The notes beneath the pieces are model-generated. The model did not search any database. It was not told the origin of the DNA and saw only the letters and a list, made by a program, of their open reading frames with translations. Of a DNA stretch of 64,000 nucleotides, positions 1-7,957 are shown piece after piece; the first letter of the stretch is position 1, and every line of letters begins with the position of its first letter. The DNA is taken from the NCBI RefSeq assembly GCF_024734665.1, contig NZ_CP102931.1, positions 248,001 to 312,000 on the forward strand, written 5' to 3'. Source of the DNA: Variovorax paradoxus. GTDB taxonomy: Bacteria > Pseudomonadota > Gammaproteobacteria > Burkholderiales > Burkholderiaceae_C. A program made the translations under genes and the position numbers.

Positions 1-1
1 G

Positions 2-1135
2 TCGGTGCAGTACCTCGGTGGCTCGAAGATCGGCAACGTCGAAGAGAGCTTCGTCGCGCGCATGAAGGCCGGCGACTGTTTCCTGTTCGGCGGCCGGCTG
101 CTCGAACTCGTGCGTATCCATGACATGACGGCCTGGGTGCGGCGCGCGAGTGGCAAGCGCCCTGCGGTGCCGCGTTGGAGCGGCGGGCGCATGCCGCTGT
201 CGAACACGCTGGCCGATGCGGTGGTGCAGCAGCTGGCGCTGGCCGGCGAGGGGCACTACGACTCGCCCGAGCTGCAATGCGTGCGCCCGCTGCTCGAAAT
301 ACAGCAGCAGTGGTCGGCACTGCCGACACCGCAGACGCTGCTGGCCGAGACGCTGAGCACGCGCGAGGGCTCGCACCTGTTCCTCTATCCGTTCGCGGGC
401 CGGCATGTGCACCTCGGGCTTGCGAGCCTGCTGGCCTGGCGCGTTGCGCAGCACGAGGCGCGCACTTTCTCGATCGCGGTCAACGACTACGGTTTCGAGT
501 TGCTGAGTGCGACAGAGGTCGATTGGGCCGCGCTGCTGCCGCAGGTGCTGAAGCTGCCGGAAGGCAACGACGCGCATGCGGCGTTGCTGCACGAAGTGCT
601 GGCGTCGCTCAACGCGAGCGAACTCGCGCAGCGGCGCTTTCGCGAGATCGCGCGCGTGTCGGGGCTCATCTACCAGGGCTACCCGGGCGAGAAGCGCAGC
701 AGCAAGCAGCTGCAGGCCTCGTCCTCGCTGTTCTGGGAGGTGTTCCGCAAGTACGACCCCGGCAACAGGCTGCTGCAGCAGGCCGAGCAGGAGCTGCTCT
801 CTCAGGAACTCGAAATCGGCCGCCTGCGCGCCAGCCTGGAGCGCATGGCGACGCAGCAGCTCGTGCTGAAGCCGCTTGCGCGGCCGACGCCGTTCTCGTT
901 TCCGTTGATGGTCGAGCTGTTCCGCGAGAAGCTGTCGAATGAGAGCGTGGCCGACCGCATCGCACGCATGGTCGAGCAGCTGGAGAAGGCTGCGGGCGGA
1001 GCGGTCACGGCCGGCGGCGTGGAGCGCGTGAAGGGCACGCTGGCCTTTGGGCAGGAGGGGTTGGGCAAGCCGGCGAGGCCTTCAAGCGCCCGACGCGAGC
1101 GCAGGCGGCCTTCGCGTCCGTTGCCGCCCCTGTGA
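2..1135 (+). CDS. Ligase-associated DEXH-box helicase (Lhr family), C-terminal part, 5' truncated by window edge
   Basis: The frame is open to the left edge, so the 377 codons seen are the C-terminal half of a larger protein; the family is usually above 800 residues. The visible part has the Lhr-type C-terminal region and starts with a segment resembling YLGGSKIGNVEESF, which follows the helicase and winged-helix domains in bacterial ligase-associated helicases. These proteins are ATP-dependent 3'-5' DNA translocases that accompany an ATP-dependent DNA ligase and the phosphoesterase PdeM in a DNA-repair module. pdeM lies just downstream on the same strand, which supports the assignment, although trxC is wedged between them on the other strand. 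The ATPase motifs are outside the window. Confidence 0.85.
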   Translation, partial: SVQYLGGSKIGNVEESFVARMKAGDCFLFGGRLLELVRIHDMTAWVRRASGKRPAVPRWSGGRMPLSNTLADAVVQQLALAGEGHYDSPELQCVRPLLEIQQQWSALPTPQTLLAETLSTREGSHLFLYPFAGRHVHLGLASLLAWRVAQHEARTFSIAVNDYGFELLSATEVDWAALLPQVLKLPEGNDAHAALLHEVLASLNASELAQRRFREIARVSGLIYQGYPGEKRSSKQLQASSSLFWEVFRKYDPGNRLLQQAEQELLSQELEIGRLRASLERMATQQLVLKPLARPTPFSFPLMVELFREKLSNESVADRIARMVEQLEKAAGGAVTAGGVERVKGTLAFGQEGLGKPARPSSARRERRRPSRPLPPL

Positions 1136-1140
1136 GCAGA

Positions 1141-1590
1141 TCAGCCGGCGCCGTGCGCCTTCACCCATCGCACGATGTCCGCCGCACTCATCGCGCCTGC
1201 TTGTCGCGCCACTTCGCGGCCACCGCGGAACAGGGCCAGCGTCGGGATGCTGCGGATGTTGAAGCGCGCGCCCAGGGCAGGCACGGCCTCGGTGTCGACC
1301 TTGGCCAGCCGCACCCGTGGTTCGAGCTGGGCCGCGGCCTGCTCGTAGCCTGGCGCCATCTGGCGGCAGGGGCCGCACCAGGGCGCCCAGAAATCGACCA
1401 GCACCGGGATTTCGTTGCGCGAGATGTGGCGATCGAAGGTAGCTTCGTCCGGCAGCGCGGTCGAATGGGCAGTGAAAAGCGGCTGGTGGCAGCTGCCGCA
1501 GTCGGGCGCGCTGCCCAGCTGCGCCGCGCGCACGCGGTTGGTCGTGTGGCAGTGCGGGCAGACGATGTGCAGCGGGGGCGATTCGGTCAT
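1141..1590 (-). CDS. trxC: Thioredoxin TrxC (thioredoxin 2)
   Basis: 149-residue cytosolic disulfide reductase. The N-terminus has the TrxC zinc module, two CxxC pairs (C11/C14 and C31/C34). A thioredoxin fold follows with active site WCGPC at residues 71-75 and the cis-proline motif in RSIPTL. The start chosen is the ATG at 1590, which gives the normal TrxC N-terminus; an ATG at 1620 would add ten unconserved residues. It is convergent with the helicase gene (5 nt between the stops) and divergent from pdeM, so it interrupts an otherwise co-directional repair pair. The zinc module distinguishes it from TrxA. Confidence 0.95.
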   Translation of the reverse strand: MTESPPLHIVCPHCHTTNRVRAAQLGSAPDCGSCHQPLFTAHSTALPDEATFDRHISRNEIPVLVDFWAPWCGPCRQMAPGYEQAAAQLEPRVRLAKVDTEAVPALGARFNIRSIPTLALFRGGREVARQAGAMSAADIVRWVKAHGAG

Positions 1591-1667
1591 CTGCAGAAAC
1601 TGGGGGCTGCTGGAGCCCATTGCAAGACGGTCGCCTGCCGGAGCGTCTTTTGCGACACTTCCAGTCC

Positions 1668-2348
1668 GTGACCTCCCCAGACTCCTCCGCATCGCCGCTC
1701 CCTGTCCATTGGGCGGGCGAACTGCTGCACCTGCTGCCCGAGCGGGCACTGTGGTGGCCCGATGCGCGCGTGCTGTTCGTGGCCGACCTGCATCTGGGCA
1801 AGGCTGCGACCTACCGCGCGCTCGGCCAGCCGGTGCCGGGCGGCACCACGCAGGAAAACCTGGCGCGGCTCGATGTGCTGATCGAACGGCATGCTCCGCA
1901 GCGCATCGTGTTCCTTGGCGATTTCCTGCACGCGGCGCAGGCACGCACGGTGCTCGCCACGGTGGAGGCCTGGCGCGTGGGCCATACAGCCGTCGCAATG
2001 ACGCTGGTGCGCGGCAATCACGACAGCCGCGCGGGCGATCCGCCGGACACGCTCGGCATCGAGGTGGTCGACGAGCCTTTTCTGCTCGGGCCGTTCGCCT
2101 GCTGCCACCATCCGCAGACCCATGCCACGCACTTCGTGCTGGCGGGGCACCTGCATCCCGTTTGCAGGCTTCATGGCCCGGGCCGTGACAGCGTGCGGCT
2201 GCCTTGCTTCGTGAGCGATGCGCAGCAGGCTGTGCTGCCGGCATTCGGCGAGTTCACAGGTGGTTGGCTGATGGAATCGGCGCCGGGGCGGCGCTTTCAT
2301 GCGGTGGGTGGCGATGCCGTGTGGGCCTTGCCGCCGCAGGAAGGCTAG
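1668..2348 (+). CDS. pdeM: Ligase-associated metallophosphoesterase PdeM
   Basis: 226 residues of the calcineurin-like phosphoesterase fold. All metal-binding motifs are present: DLH (D40, H42), GD (D85), GNHD (N117, H118) and GHLH (H161, H163). Family members hydrolyse phosphodiesters or DNA and are encoded with the ligase-associated Lhr helicase and LigB-type ligase. The start is placed at GTG 1668; a TTG at 1620 in the same frame would overlap the trxC start and add a nonconserved leader. The stop overlaps the stop of the convergent TPM-domain gene by 4 nt. The biochemical substrate cannot be told from sequence. Confidence 0.88.
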   Translation: MTSPDSSASPLPVHWAGELLHLLPERALWWPDARVLFVADLHLGKAATYRALGQPVPGGTTQENLARLDVLIERHAPQRIVFLGDFLHAAQARTVLATVEAWRVGHTAVAMTLVRGNHDSRAGDPPDTLGIEVVDEPFLLGPFACCHHPQTHATHFVLAGHLHPVCRLHGPGRDSVRLPCFVSDAQQAVLPAFGEFTGGWLMESAPGRRFHAVGGDAVWALPPQEG

Positions 2349-2893
2349 AGCACGACCGGCTCGTCCGGCAACTCGTTCACGTCCACATCGTTCTCGCCCA
2401 GCGGAAAGTGCTCCACCAGCAGGGCCGAGATCTCTTCCAGCGCCTGCGTGAGCCCATCCTCGAAGCGCCCTTCACCAAAAGCTGCGCCCATGCGCTGCGC
2501 CATCGCGGCCCATTCGGCATCGTTCACGCGCGCATTGATGCCGCGGTCAGCCACGATCTCGATGGCGTGCTCGGCCAGCAGCAGGTAGATGAGCACGCCG
2601 TTGTTGTGCGCGGTGTCCCACACGCGCAACTTGCCGAACAGCGTGACGGCACGCTCGCGCGGCGGCGCATGGCGCCACAGGTACGACATCGGCAGGCCGG
2701 CCTCGACGCAGATGCGGATCTCGCCGCTGTGGCGCCGCTCGCTCGCGGCCACGCGGCCTGCAAGGCGCTCCAATGTGGCCGGTGGCAGTGCACGGCGAAC
2801 CTCGGACTCGTCGATCCAGCGATGGCGCCAGATGCGGCCGAGCTTCGAGAAGAAGCTGGCGTCGGTTGGATTGGTCGTCGTCATCGTGTTCAC
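2345..2893 (-). CDS. TPM-domain protein (short form)
   Basis: 182 residues containing one TPM domain (TLP18.3/Psb32/MOLO-1 family) at about residues 45-165, with the family's SGEIRICVE-like strand and the NNGVLIYLLLAEHAIEIVAD core. No signal peptide or clear membrane segment is seen, unlike its upstream partner. It starts inside the stop of the preceding TPM gene (ATGA overlap), so the two are translationally coupled, and lemA lies further upstream on the same strand. LemA-TPM-TPM is a common bacterial trio of unknown function, thought to act at the cytoplasmic membrane. Confidence 0.85.
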   Translation of the reverse strand: MNTMTTTNPTDASFFSKLGRIWRHRWIDESEVRRALPPATLERLAGRVAASERRHSGEIRICVEAGLPMSYLWRHAPPRERAVTLFGKLRVWDTAHNNGVLIYLLLAEHAIEIVADRGINARVNDAEWAAMAQRMGAAFGEGRFEDGLTQALEEISALLVEHFPLGENDVDVNELPDEPVVL

Positions 2894-3792
2894 CAGTCCC
2901 CCGACGCGCCGCCGCCGCCGAAATTGCCGCCGCCGCCGGAGCTGAAACCACCGCCTCCGCCGCCGCCCCCACCGCCGCTGCTCCAGCCACCGCTTCCACC
3001 GGAGCTCCAGCCGCCACCACCGCCGCCGCCCGGACGCCCGGCGCCCGCGACCAGCGAGACGATAAGCGCGACAAGCGCCGCGATCACCGCGATGGCGATG
3101 CTGGTGGTGATGAAGAAAACGACCACGCCCACACCGCCGCCCACGACCACCGTGCCCAGCTTCTTGCCGAGGACGGCGCGCGCGACCGGCGCACCGATGA
3201 AGACGCCTACGAACAGGAAGATCGCGAGGTTCTCCCAGTCGAAGCCACCACCACCGCCGCCGCTGCCCGTGTCGCGCGAAGGCTCCGGCAGCGGCTCGCC
3301 GTCGACCAGGCCGATGAGCCGGTCCACCGCCGCGTTCAGCCCGCCCGCGAAGTCGTTGTTGCGAAAGCGCGGCTTCATCTCCTCGTCGATGATGCGCACG
3401 GCCGCAAGGTCGGGCACCGCGCCTTCGAGCGCCTTGGCGGTGGCGATGCGCATCTTGCGGTCGTCCTTGGCCACGACCACCAGCAGGCCGTCGCCGACGT
3501 CCTTGCGGCCGATCTTCCAGGCGTCGCCCACGCGCTGCGTGTAGCTGGCGATGTCCTCGGGCGCGGTGGTCGGCACCATCAGCACCACGATCTGCGAACC
3601 CTTGCGCTGCTCGAAGGCCGCGAGCTTGGTGTCCAGGCCGTTGCGCTGTGCGCTGTCCAGCGTGCCGGTCTGGTCGATCACCCGCGCCGTGAGCGCGGGC
3701 ACCGGCAGCAGGCCCTGGGCCAGCGCGACCCCGGCCAGGGTCGCGAGAACGAGCGCGGCCAGTGCGCGACGGAGCAGTGCGGCAATGGCCAT
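2890..3792 (-). CDS. TPM-domain membrane protein with Gly/Ser-rich tail (YgcG-like)
   Basis: 300 residues. A cleavable-looking signal peptide (about residues 1-25, ending ALAQ) is followed by a TPM domain (about 35-155), a short Gly-rich linker, two or three hydrophobic segments (about 185-250) and a tail made almost only of Gly, Ser and Trp (WSSGG repeats). This is the usual YgcG/TPM architecture: an exported domain anchored in the inner membrane with a low-complexity cytoplasmic tail. It lies between lemA and the second TPM gene. The repetitive glycine codons make this stretch prone to assembly or slippage errors. Confidence 0.88.
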   Translation of the reverse strand: MAIAALLRRALAALVLATLAGVALAQGLLPVPALTARVIDQTGTLDSAQRNGLDTKLAAFEQRKGSQIVVLMVPTTAPEDIASYTQRVGDAWKIGRKDVGDGLLVVVAKDDRKMRIATAKALEGAVPDLAAVRIIDEEMKPRFRNNDFAGGLNAAVDRLIGLVDGEPLPEPSRDTGSGGGGGGFDWENLAIFLFVGVFIGAPVARAVLGKKLGTVVVGGGVGVVVFFITTSIAIAVIAALVALIVSLVAGAGRPGGGGGGGWSSGGSGGWSSGGGGGGGGGGFSSGGGGNFGGGGASGDW

Positions 3793-3802
3793 TGGTGCTG
3801 GC

Positions 3803-4402
3803 TTACTTCTTCGGAGCGCTGAAGTCGACAGTAGGCGGCGTGGAAATCTGCGCCTCGTTCTGCACCGAGAAGTTGGGCTTCGGCGCGTAGCTGAAGATCT
3901 TGGCCGTGATGTTGGTCGGGAAGCTGCGAGCGAGCACGTTGTACTCCTGCACGCTTTCGATGTAGCGGTTGCGCGCCACGGTGATGCGGTTCTCGGTGCC
4001 TTCCAGCGTCACCCGCAGGTCGCGGAAGGCCTGGTTGGCCTTGAGCTCGGGGTAGCGCTCCGACACCACCATCAGCCGCGACAGCGCCGAAGAAAGTTCG
4101 CCCTGCGCCTGCTGGAACTTGTTGAAGGCCTCGGGGTTGTTCAGCGTCTCGGGCGTCACCTGGATCGAGGTGGCCTTGGCGCGCGCCTCGATCACCTTGG
4201 TGAGCGTGTCCTGCTCGAAGCTGGCTTCGCCCTTCACGGTGGCCACGATGTTGGGCACGAGGTCGGCGCGCCGCTGGTACTGGTTGAGCACCTCGCTCCA
4301 GGCCGATTTGCTGGCCTCGTCGAGGGACTGGAACTGGTTGTAGCCGCATCCGCTCAGGGACAAGACCGCCGCGAGAATCAAGAACCAGCGCTTCATCATC
4401 AT
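3803..4402 (-). CDS. lemA: LemA family lipoprotein
   Basis: 199-residue LemA protein: a lipoprotein signal with lipobox LSGC, then the alpha-helical LemA domain with the conserved LVPNIVATVKG and YNVLARSFPTNI segments. Three closely spaced ATGs follow a strong GGAGG; the ATG at 4402 has 8-nt spacing, whereas the ATG at 4408 is only 2 nt away, so 4402 is preferred. It is first of the lemA-TPM-TPM operon and divergent from a Rossmann-fold gene 46 nt away. The molecular function of the family is unknown; it is membrane associated. Confidence 0.92.
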   Translation of the reverse strand: MMMKRWFLILAAVLSLSGCGYNQFQSLDEASKSAWSEVLNQYQRRADLVPNIVATVKGEASFEQDTLTKVIEARAKATSIQVTPETLNNPEAFNKFQQAQGELSSALSRLMVVSERYPELKANQAFRDLRVTLEGTENRITVARNRYIESVQEYNVLARSFPTNITAKIFSYAPKPNFSVQNEAQISTPPTVDFSAPKK

Positions 4403-4448
4403 TTGCATTACCTCCGCAGAATTGCCGGAAGGTAGCATAGATGGCTCC

Positions 4449-5207
4449 ATGTCCCTCGACCCTCTACAAGCCCTGCAGGCCGCCAACCGTGCGGTACTGC
4501 CCGTTGCTTCCGACGCTTTCGGCACGCTGCTGATCGCGGGCGCGACCGGTGCGCTGGGAGCGGAGCTGCTGCGGCGACTGGCCGGCAGCCACCGGCACGC
4601 CCATACCCGCGTGCTGGCGCGCGAGCCGATTCGCGACGGGTTGCGCGGCGTGGAAACCTACCTGAGCCCGGCCCCGCCGATCGCGCAATGGCCGCTGACT
4701 TCGGCCCACACGGCCATCGTCGCCTTCGACCCGCCGCGGCTGTACCACGACCGCGAACGCGCGCTGTGGGTGCCCGAGCCTTCAGATTTGCCCGAACTGG
4801 CCCGATGGCTGCGCGCCTGCGGCGTGCAGACGCTGGCCATCGTGCAGCCGCACGACCAGGGCCGGCTGCCCGAGGCGCTCAAGCGGGGGCTCGCGAGCCT
4901 CGACGAGCAGGCGGTGGTGGCCTGCGGCTTCGAGCGCGTGATCCTGGTGCGCTCGGCGCGCAAGCCGGTGAATGCGAAGTTCGCCAACCCGCTCGAGCGG
5001 CTGGCCGCGTGGATGCTGTCCGTCGTGCGCTTCATGGTGCCGAGCAGCGAGCAGCCAGTGCGCGCATCGAAGGTGGCCGAGCTGGTCGACGTGGCGCTGC
5101 GCATCGCGCCGCCGGGCGTGCATGTGGCCGCACCCGAAATGGTGTGGCAGGCCGCCCAGGGCGACATGCCCGGCGTGGCCGCACGCTGGCTTGGCGTATC
5201 GGGTTAA
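4449..5207 (+). CDS. NAD(P)-binding Rossmann-fold protein, function unknown
   Basis: About 252 residues. Near the N-terminus is a glycine-rich dinucleotide-binding loop (GATGALG) in a LLIAGATGALGAELL context, as in atypical short-chain dehydrogenases/NmrA-like proteins. The catalytic YxxxK of classical SDRs is not evident, so it may be a sensor or a degenerate enzyme. The ATG at 4449 is preferred over an upstream TTG at 4422. It is divergent from lemA and its stop is 2 nt from the convergent cysteine-hydrolase stop. No specific substrate can be proposed. Confidence 0.75.
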   Translation: MSLDPLQALQAANRAVLPVASDAFGTLLIAGATGALGAELLRRLAGSHRHAHTRVLAREPIRDGLRGVETYLSPAPPIAQWPLTSAHTAIVAFDPPRLYHDRERALWVPEPSDLPELARWLRACGVQTLAIVQPHDQGRLPEALKRGLASLDEQAVVACGFERVILVRSARKPVNAKFANPLERLAAWMLSVVRFMVPSSEQPVRASKVAELVDVALRIAPPGVHVAAPEMVWQAAQGDMPGVAARWLGVSG

Positions 5208-5208
5208 T

Positions 5209-5883
5209 TCATCCGCGCCACTGGCGCAGCAGTTCCGCTGAATCGACCACCAGCCCGAGGTGCAGTGACACCATCGCCAGCGCCGCGCCCTCCAGGTGCG
5301 GGTCGGTGCCACGCACCAGGTCGCGCAGCACGATCACGCGGTAGTTGTGGTTGTTGGCGTCGAAGGCCGTGTTGAGCACGCAGCAGTCGGTAAAGCCGCC
5401 GTTGAGCACGACCGTCTCGATGCGCTGGTTGCGCAGCAGAAAGTCGAGGTCGGTCGGGTAGAAGGCAGAGAGGCGGCGCTTGCTGTCCACGCGCATGTCG
5501 CCGGGCTCGACACGCGTGACCCACTCGGTCCACTTCGAGCCTTCGATGGCGTGCGCGTCGGCATTCGGAATTTCGCCGACGTGCAGTGGAAAGGTGCGCC
5601 GCCATGCGGACGGAATGCCGCGGATGTCGTCCACGCCGTCGGGCCGCAGCACCGACTTGATGTGCACGATGCGCACGCCCAGCGCGCGCACTTCGTCATG
5701 AAAGCTGTCGATGGGCGCCACCACGTCGCGTGCGCGTGGTGCAGGGCAGGGGCAGTCGGGGCTGTCGTCGAGATGGCCGCGATGCATGTCGATGGAGACG
5801 ACCGCGGTGGTGGCGGGGTTCAGGTAGTCGGCGAACCTTGCCGCGTCGAGCTCGCGCTCTTCGTTGTAGACCCAGGCCTTCAT
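5209..5883 (-). CDS. Isochorismatase-fold cysteine hydrolase
   Basis: 224 residues of the isochorismatase-like hydrolase superfamily. The Asp-Lys-Cys triad is present: D32 in SIDMHRG, K135 in SKRRLSAF and C168 in TDCCVL, aligning in order with RutB in this window (D50, K159, C192). Relatives hydrolyse C-N bonds in ureides, N-carbamoyl compounds or amides. Its start overlaps the stop of the second BMP-type permease (ATGA), so it is the last gene of the nucleobase-transport operon and plausibly acts on the imported compound. The exact amide is unknown. Confidence 0.88.
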   Translation of the reverse strand: MKAWVYNEERELDAARFADYLNPATTAVVSIDMHRGHLDDSPDCPCPAPRARDVVAPIDSFHDEVRALGVRIVHIKSVLRPDGVDDIRGIPSAWRRTFPLHVGEIPNADAHAIEGSKWTEWVTRVEPGDMRVDSKRRLSAFYPTDLDFLLRNQRIETVVLNGGFTDCCVLNTAFDANNHNYRVIVLRDLVRGTDPHLEGAALAMVSLHLGLVVDSAELLRQWRG

Positions 5884-6812
5884 CGGCGTTCTTCTCTCAC
5901 ATAGGGTTGGCCCAGCGCGCCGGGCTCTTCATCGGCGCCGCGCCGCGAGAGCGCGACCCACACCATCACGCCGAGCGTCACCGCATACGGCGTCATCATC
6001 ACGAAGTACTGCGGCAGCTGCACGCCGGCAGCGGCAAGCTGCGGAATCAGCGCCTCGATGCAGCCGAACAGCAGCGCGCCGATCAGCGCCTTCCACGGCG
6101 ACCAGCGCGCGAAGATCACCAGGCCCACCGCGATCCAGCCGCGTCCGCCGGTCATGCCCGCGATCCACAGCTTGGTGCTGACCACCGAGATGTAAGCGCC
6201 CGCCAGCCCCACCAGCGCCGAGCCCGCGAGCACCGCCGCGAAGCGCCATGCCGTCACGCGGATGCCGGCCGCATCGGCCGCCTGCGGGTTCTCGCCCACC
6301 GCGCGCAGCCGCAGGCCGGTGGATGTGCGTGCGAAGAACCACGCCACCGCGCCGAAGATAGGCAGCGTGAGCCACACCATCGCGTTCTGCTCGAAGAGCC
6401 TGCCCACGCCCGGCAGCAGCGACAGCGGCCACAGCGCCATCGCGCCGATGCCTTCGGTGGCATGGTTGGTCCAGTCGGCCATTGAGCCGACCAGCGCCGT
6501 GAGCCCCTGGCAGAAGAACACCAGTGCGAGACCGGCAATCACCTGGTTCACGCGCAGCCAGATCACCATCACCGCGAACAGCACCGACACCACGCTGGCC
6601 GCGAGCATGGCCAGCACCAGCGACACGGCCGGCTGCCCGATGGCGATCTGCGCGCCGATGCCGGCCAGTGCGCCGACCAGCATCAGCCCTTCGGCGCCGA
6701 GCGCGAGCACGCCCGCGCGCTCGCAGATGATGAGACCGAGTGCCGCGAGCGCATAAGGCACCGCGAAGTCAGGCGTGCTCGCGAGCCAGTTGAGCATGAT
6801 GCTGCCGCTCAT
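5880..6812 (-). CDS. ABC transporter permease, BMP-type nucleoside/nucleobase importer (second permease)
   Basis: 310-residue integral membrane protein of the BPD_transp_2 (branched-chain amino acid/ribose-type) family, with about eight to ten hydrophobic segments and the conserved ERAGVLALGAEGLMLVGA and VGENPQAADAAGI motifs typical of YufQ/NupQ-like subunits. The start is the ATG at 6812, inside the stop of the first permease (ATGA). It would pair with the 6809-7957 permease to form the channel for the BMP binding protein. Substrates of this class are nucleosides or purine/pyrimidine derivatives. Confidence 0.92.
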   Translation of the reverse strand: MSGSIMLNWLASTPDFAVPYALAALGLIICERAGVLALGAEGLMLVGALAGIGAQIAIGQPAVSLVLAMLAASVVSVLFAVMVIWLRVNQVIAGLALVFFCQGLTALVGSMADWTNHATEGIGAMALWPLSLLPGVGRLFEQNAMVWLTLPIFGAVAWFFARTSTGLRLRAVGENPQAADAAGIRVTAWRFAAVLAGSALVGLAGAYISVVSTKLWIAGMTGGRGWIAVGLVIFARWSPWKALIGALLFGCIEALIPQLAAAGVQLPQYFVMMTPYAVTLGVMVWVALSRRGADEEPGALGQPYVREERR

Positions 6813-7957
6813 TGCGCAGCCTCCCCGCCCACGCGGCGCAGCCGGTGGCGAATGAAGAAGTCGCTCGACGCCACGCACACCACGATCACCGCCTGGATGA
6901 GCTGCACCATCGAGAACGGCACCTGGTAGAACACCTGCAGGCTGCGTCCGGTGACGAACAGCGCCGCCACCAGCAGCGCCACCACGGTGGCCGCGAGCGG
7001 GTTGTTGCGCGCGAGAAAGGCAATGAGGATGCCCGAGAAGCCATAGCCCTGATAGAAGGCCTGCGTGAGCCGGCCCTCCTGCCCAGCGACCACCGCGAAG
7101 CCCGCGAGCCCGGCCATCGCGCCCGACAGCAGCACCGCGCCGTAGATCGTGCGCCGCACCGGCACGCCGTTGGCATGCGCGACGCGCGGGTTCGCATCGA
7201 CGAAGCGCAGGTAGAGCCCCACGCGGCTCACGCTCACCAACCACCACGCCAGCAGCGCGACCACGCCCGCGAGCACGATCGAGCTGCCGATGCCCGCGCC
7301 CAGCTCGGGCAGTCGTTCGAATACGCGGAACTGCGGCGAGTACGGGAAGTTGTCCTTCGGGTCCTTCCAGCTGCCGTAGACCAGGTGCAGCAGAAAGTTG
7401 GCCGCCATGTAGTTGAGCATCAGCGTCGAGATGATCTCGTTCACGCCGAGCTTCAGCTTGAGCCACGCGGGACCCAGCACCCACAGCAGGCCGCAGCCGA
7501 TGGCGGCCGCGAACATCAGCGGCAGGCGCAGGTTCTCGGGGCCGATCTGCCACATCGAGATGGTGGTCGCGCCGATGGCGCCCCAGATCATCTGACCCTC
7601 GAGGCCGAGGTTCCAGAAGCGCGCGCGGAATGCGATGGAGCCCGCGAGGCCGACGAGGATCATCGGCGCGGCCTGGAACAGCACGGCACGAAAGTTCTGG
7701 CCGTCGAAGAAGGTCTGCATCACGAACTCGTTGGCGAGTTCGTCGGCGGGCACACCCGCGGCCACGAGGATCGCGGCAGAGATGGCGAAGCCCACGAGCA
7801 ACGCGGCCGCGAGGATCAGCGCCTGCCAGCGCCAGGCCATGTGCTGGCGGATTTCGAGCGCGTAGCGGCGGCGCGCGAGCGGTTGTGTGTGCTGCTGCGA
7901 GTTCACCTGGGGCCTGGGCGCTTGTGCCATGTCGACTGAGAGCGAGGCATCAGCCAT
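6809..7957 (-). CDS. ABC transporter permease, BMP-type nucleoside/nucleobase importer (first permease)
   Basis: 382 residues: a short cytoplasmic N-terminus, then about eight transmembrane segments of the BPD_transp_2 family. Conserved family stretches include FRARFWNLGLEGQM, NEIISTLMLNY and the ANPRVAHANGV loop that contacts the ATPase. It is like YufP/NupP in length and order. It overlaps the ATPase gene by 8 nt and the next permease by 4 nt, so all four transporter subunits should be made together. Confidence 0.92.
   Translation of the reverse strand: MADASLSVDMAQAPRPQVNSQQHTQPLARRRYALEIRQHMAWRWQALILAAALLVGFAISAAILVAAGVPADELANEFVMQTFFDGQNFRAVLFQAAPMILVGLAGSIAFRARFWNLGLEGQMIWGAIGATTISMWQIGPENLRLPLMFAAAIGCGLLWVLGPAWLKLKLGVNEIISTLMLNYMAANFLLHLVYGSWKDPKDNFPYSPQFRVFERLPELGAGIGSSIVLAGVVALLAWWLVSVSRVGLYLRFVDANPRVAHANGVPVRRTIYGAVLLSGAMAGLAGFAVVAGQEGRLTQAFYQGYGFSGILIAFLARNNPLAATVVALLVAALFVTGRSLQVFYQVPFSMVQLIQAVIVVCVASSDFFIRHRLRRVGGEAAQ

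Noticed and set aside
1620..1667. TTG start of pdeM that overlaps the trxC upstream region
   Set aside because: It adds 16 residues with no family similarity; GTG at 1668 suffices.
2204..3544. A 446-codon plus-strand frame with long Pro runs
   Set aside because: It is the antisense of the Gly-rich TPM protein; the Pro runs are reverse-complemented Gly codons.
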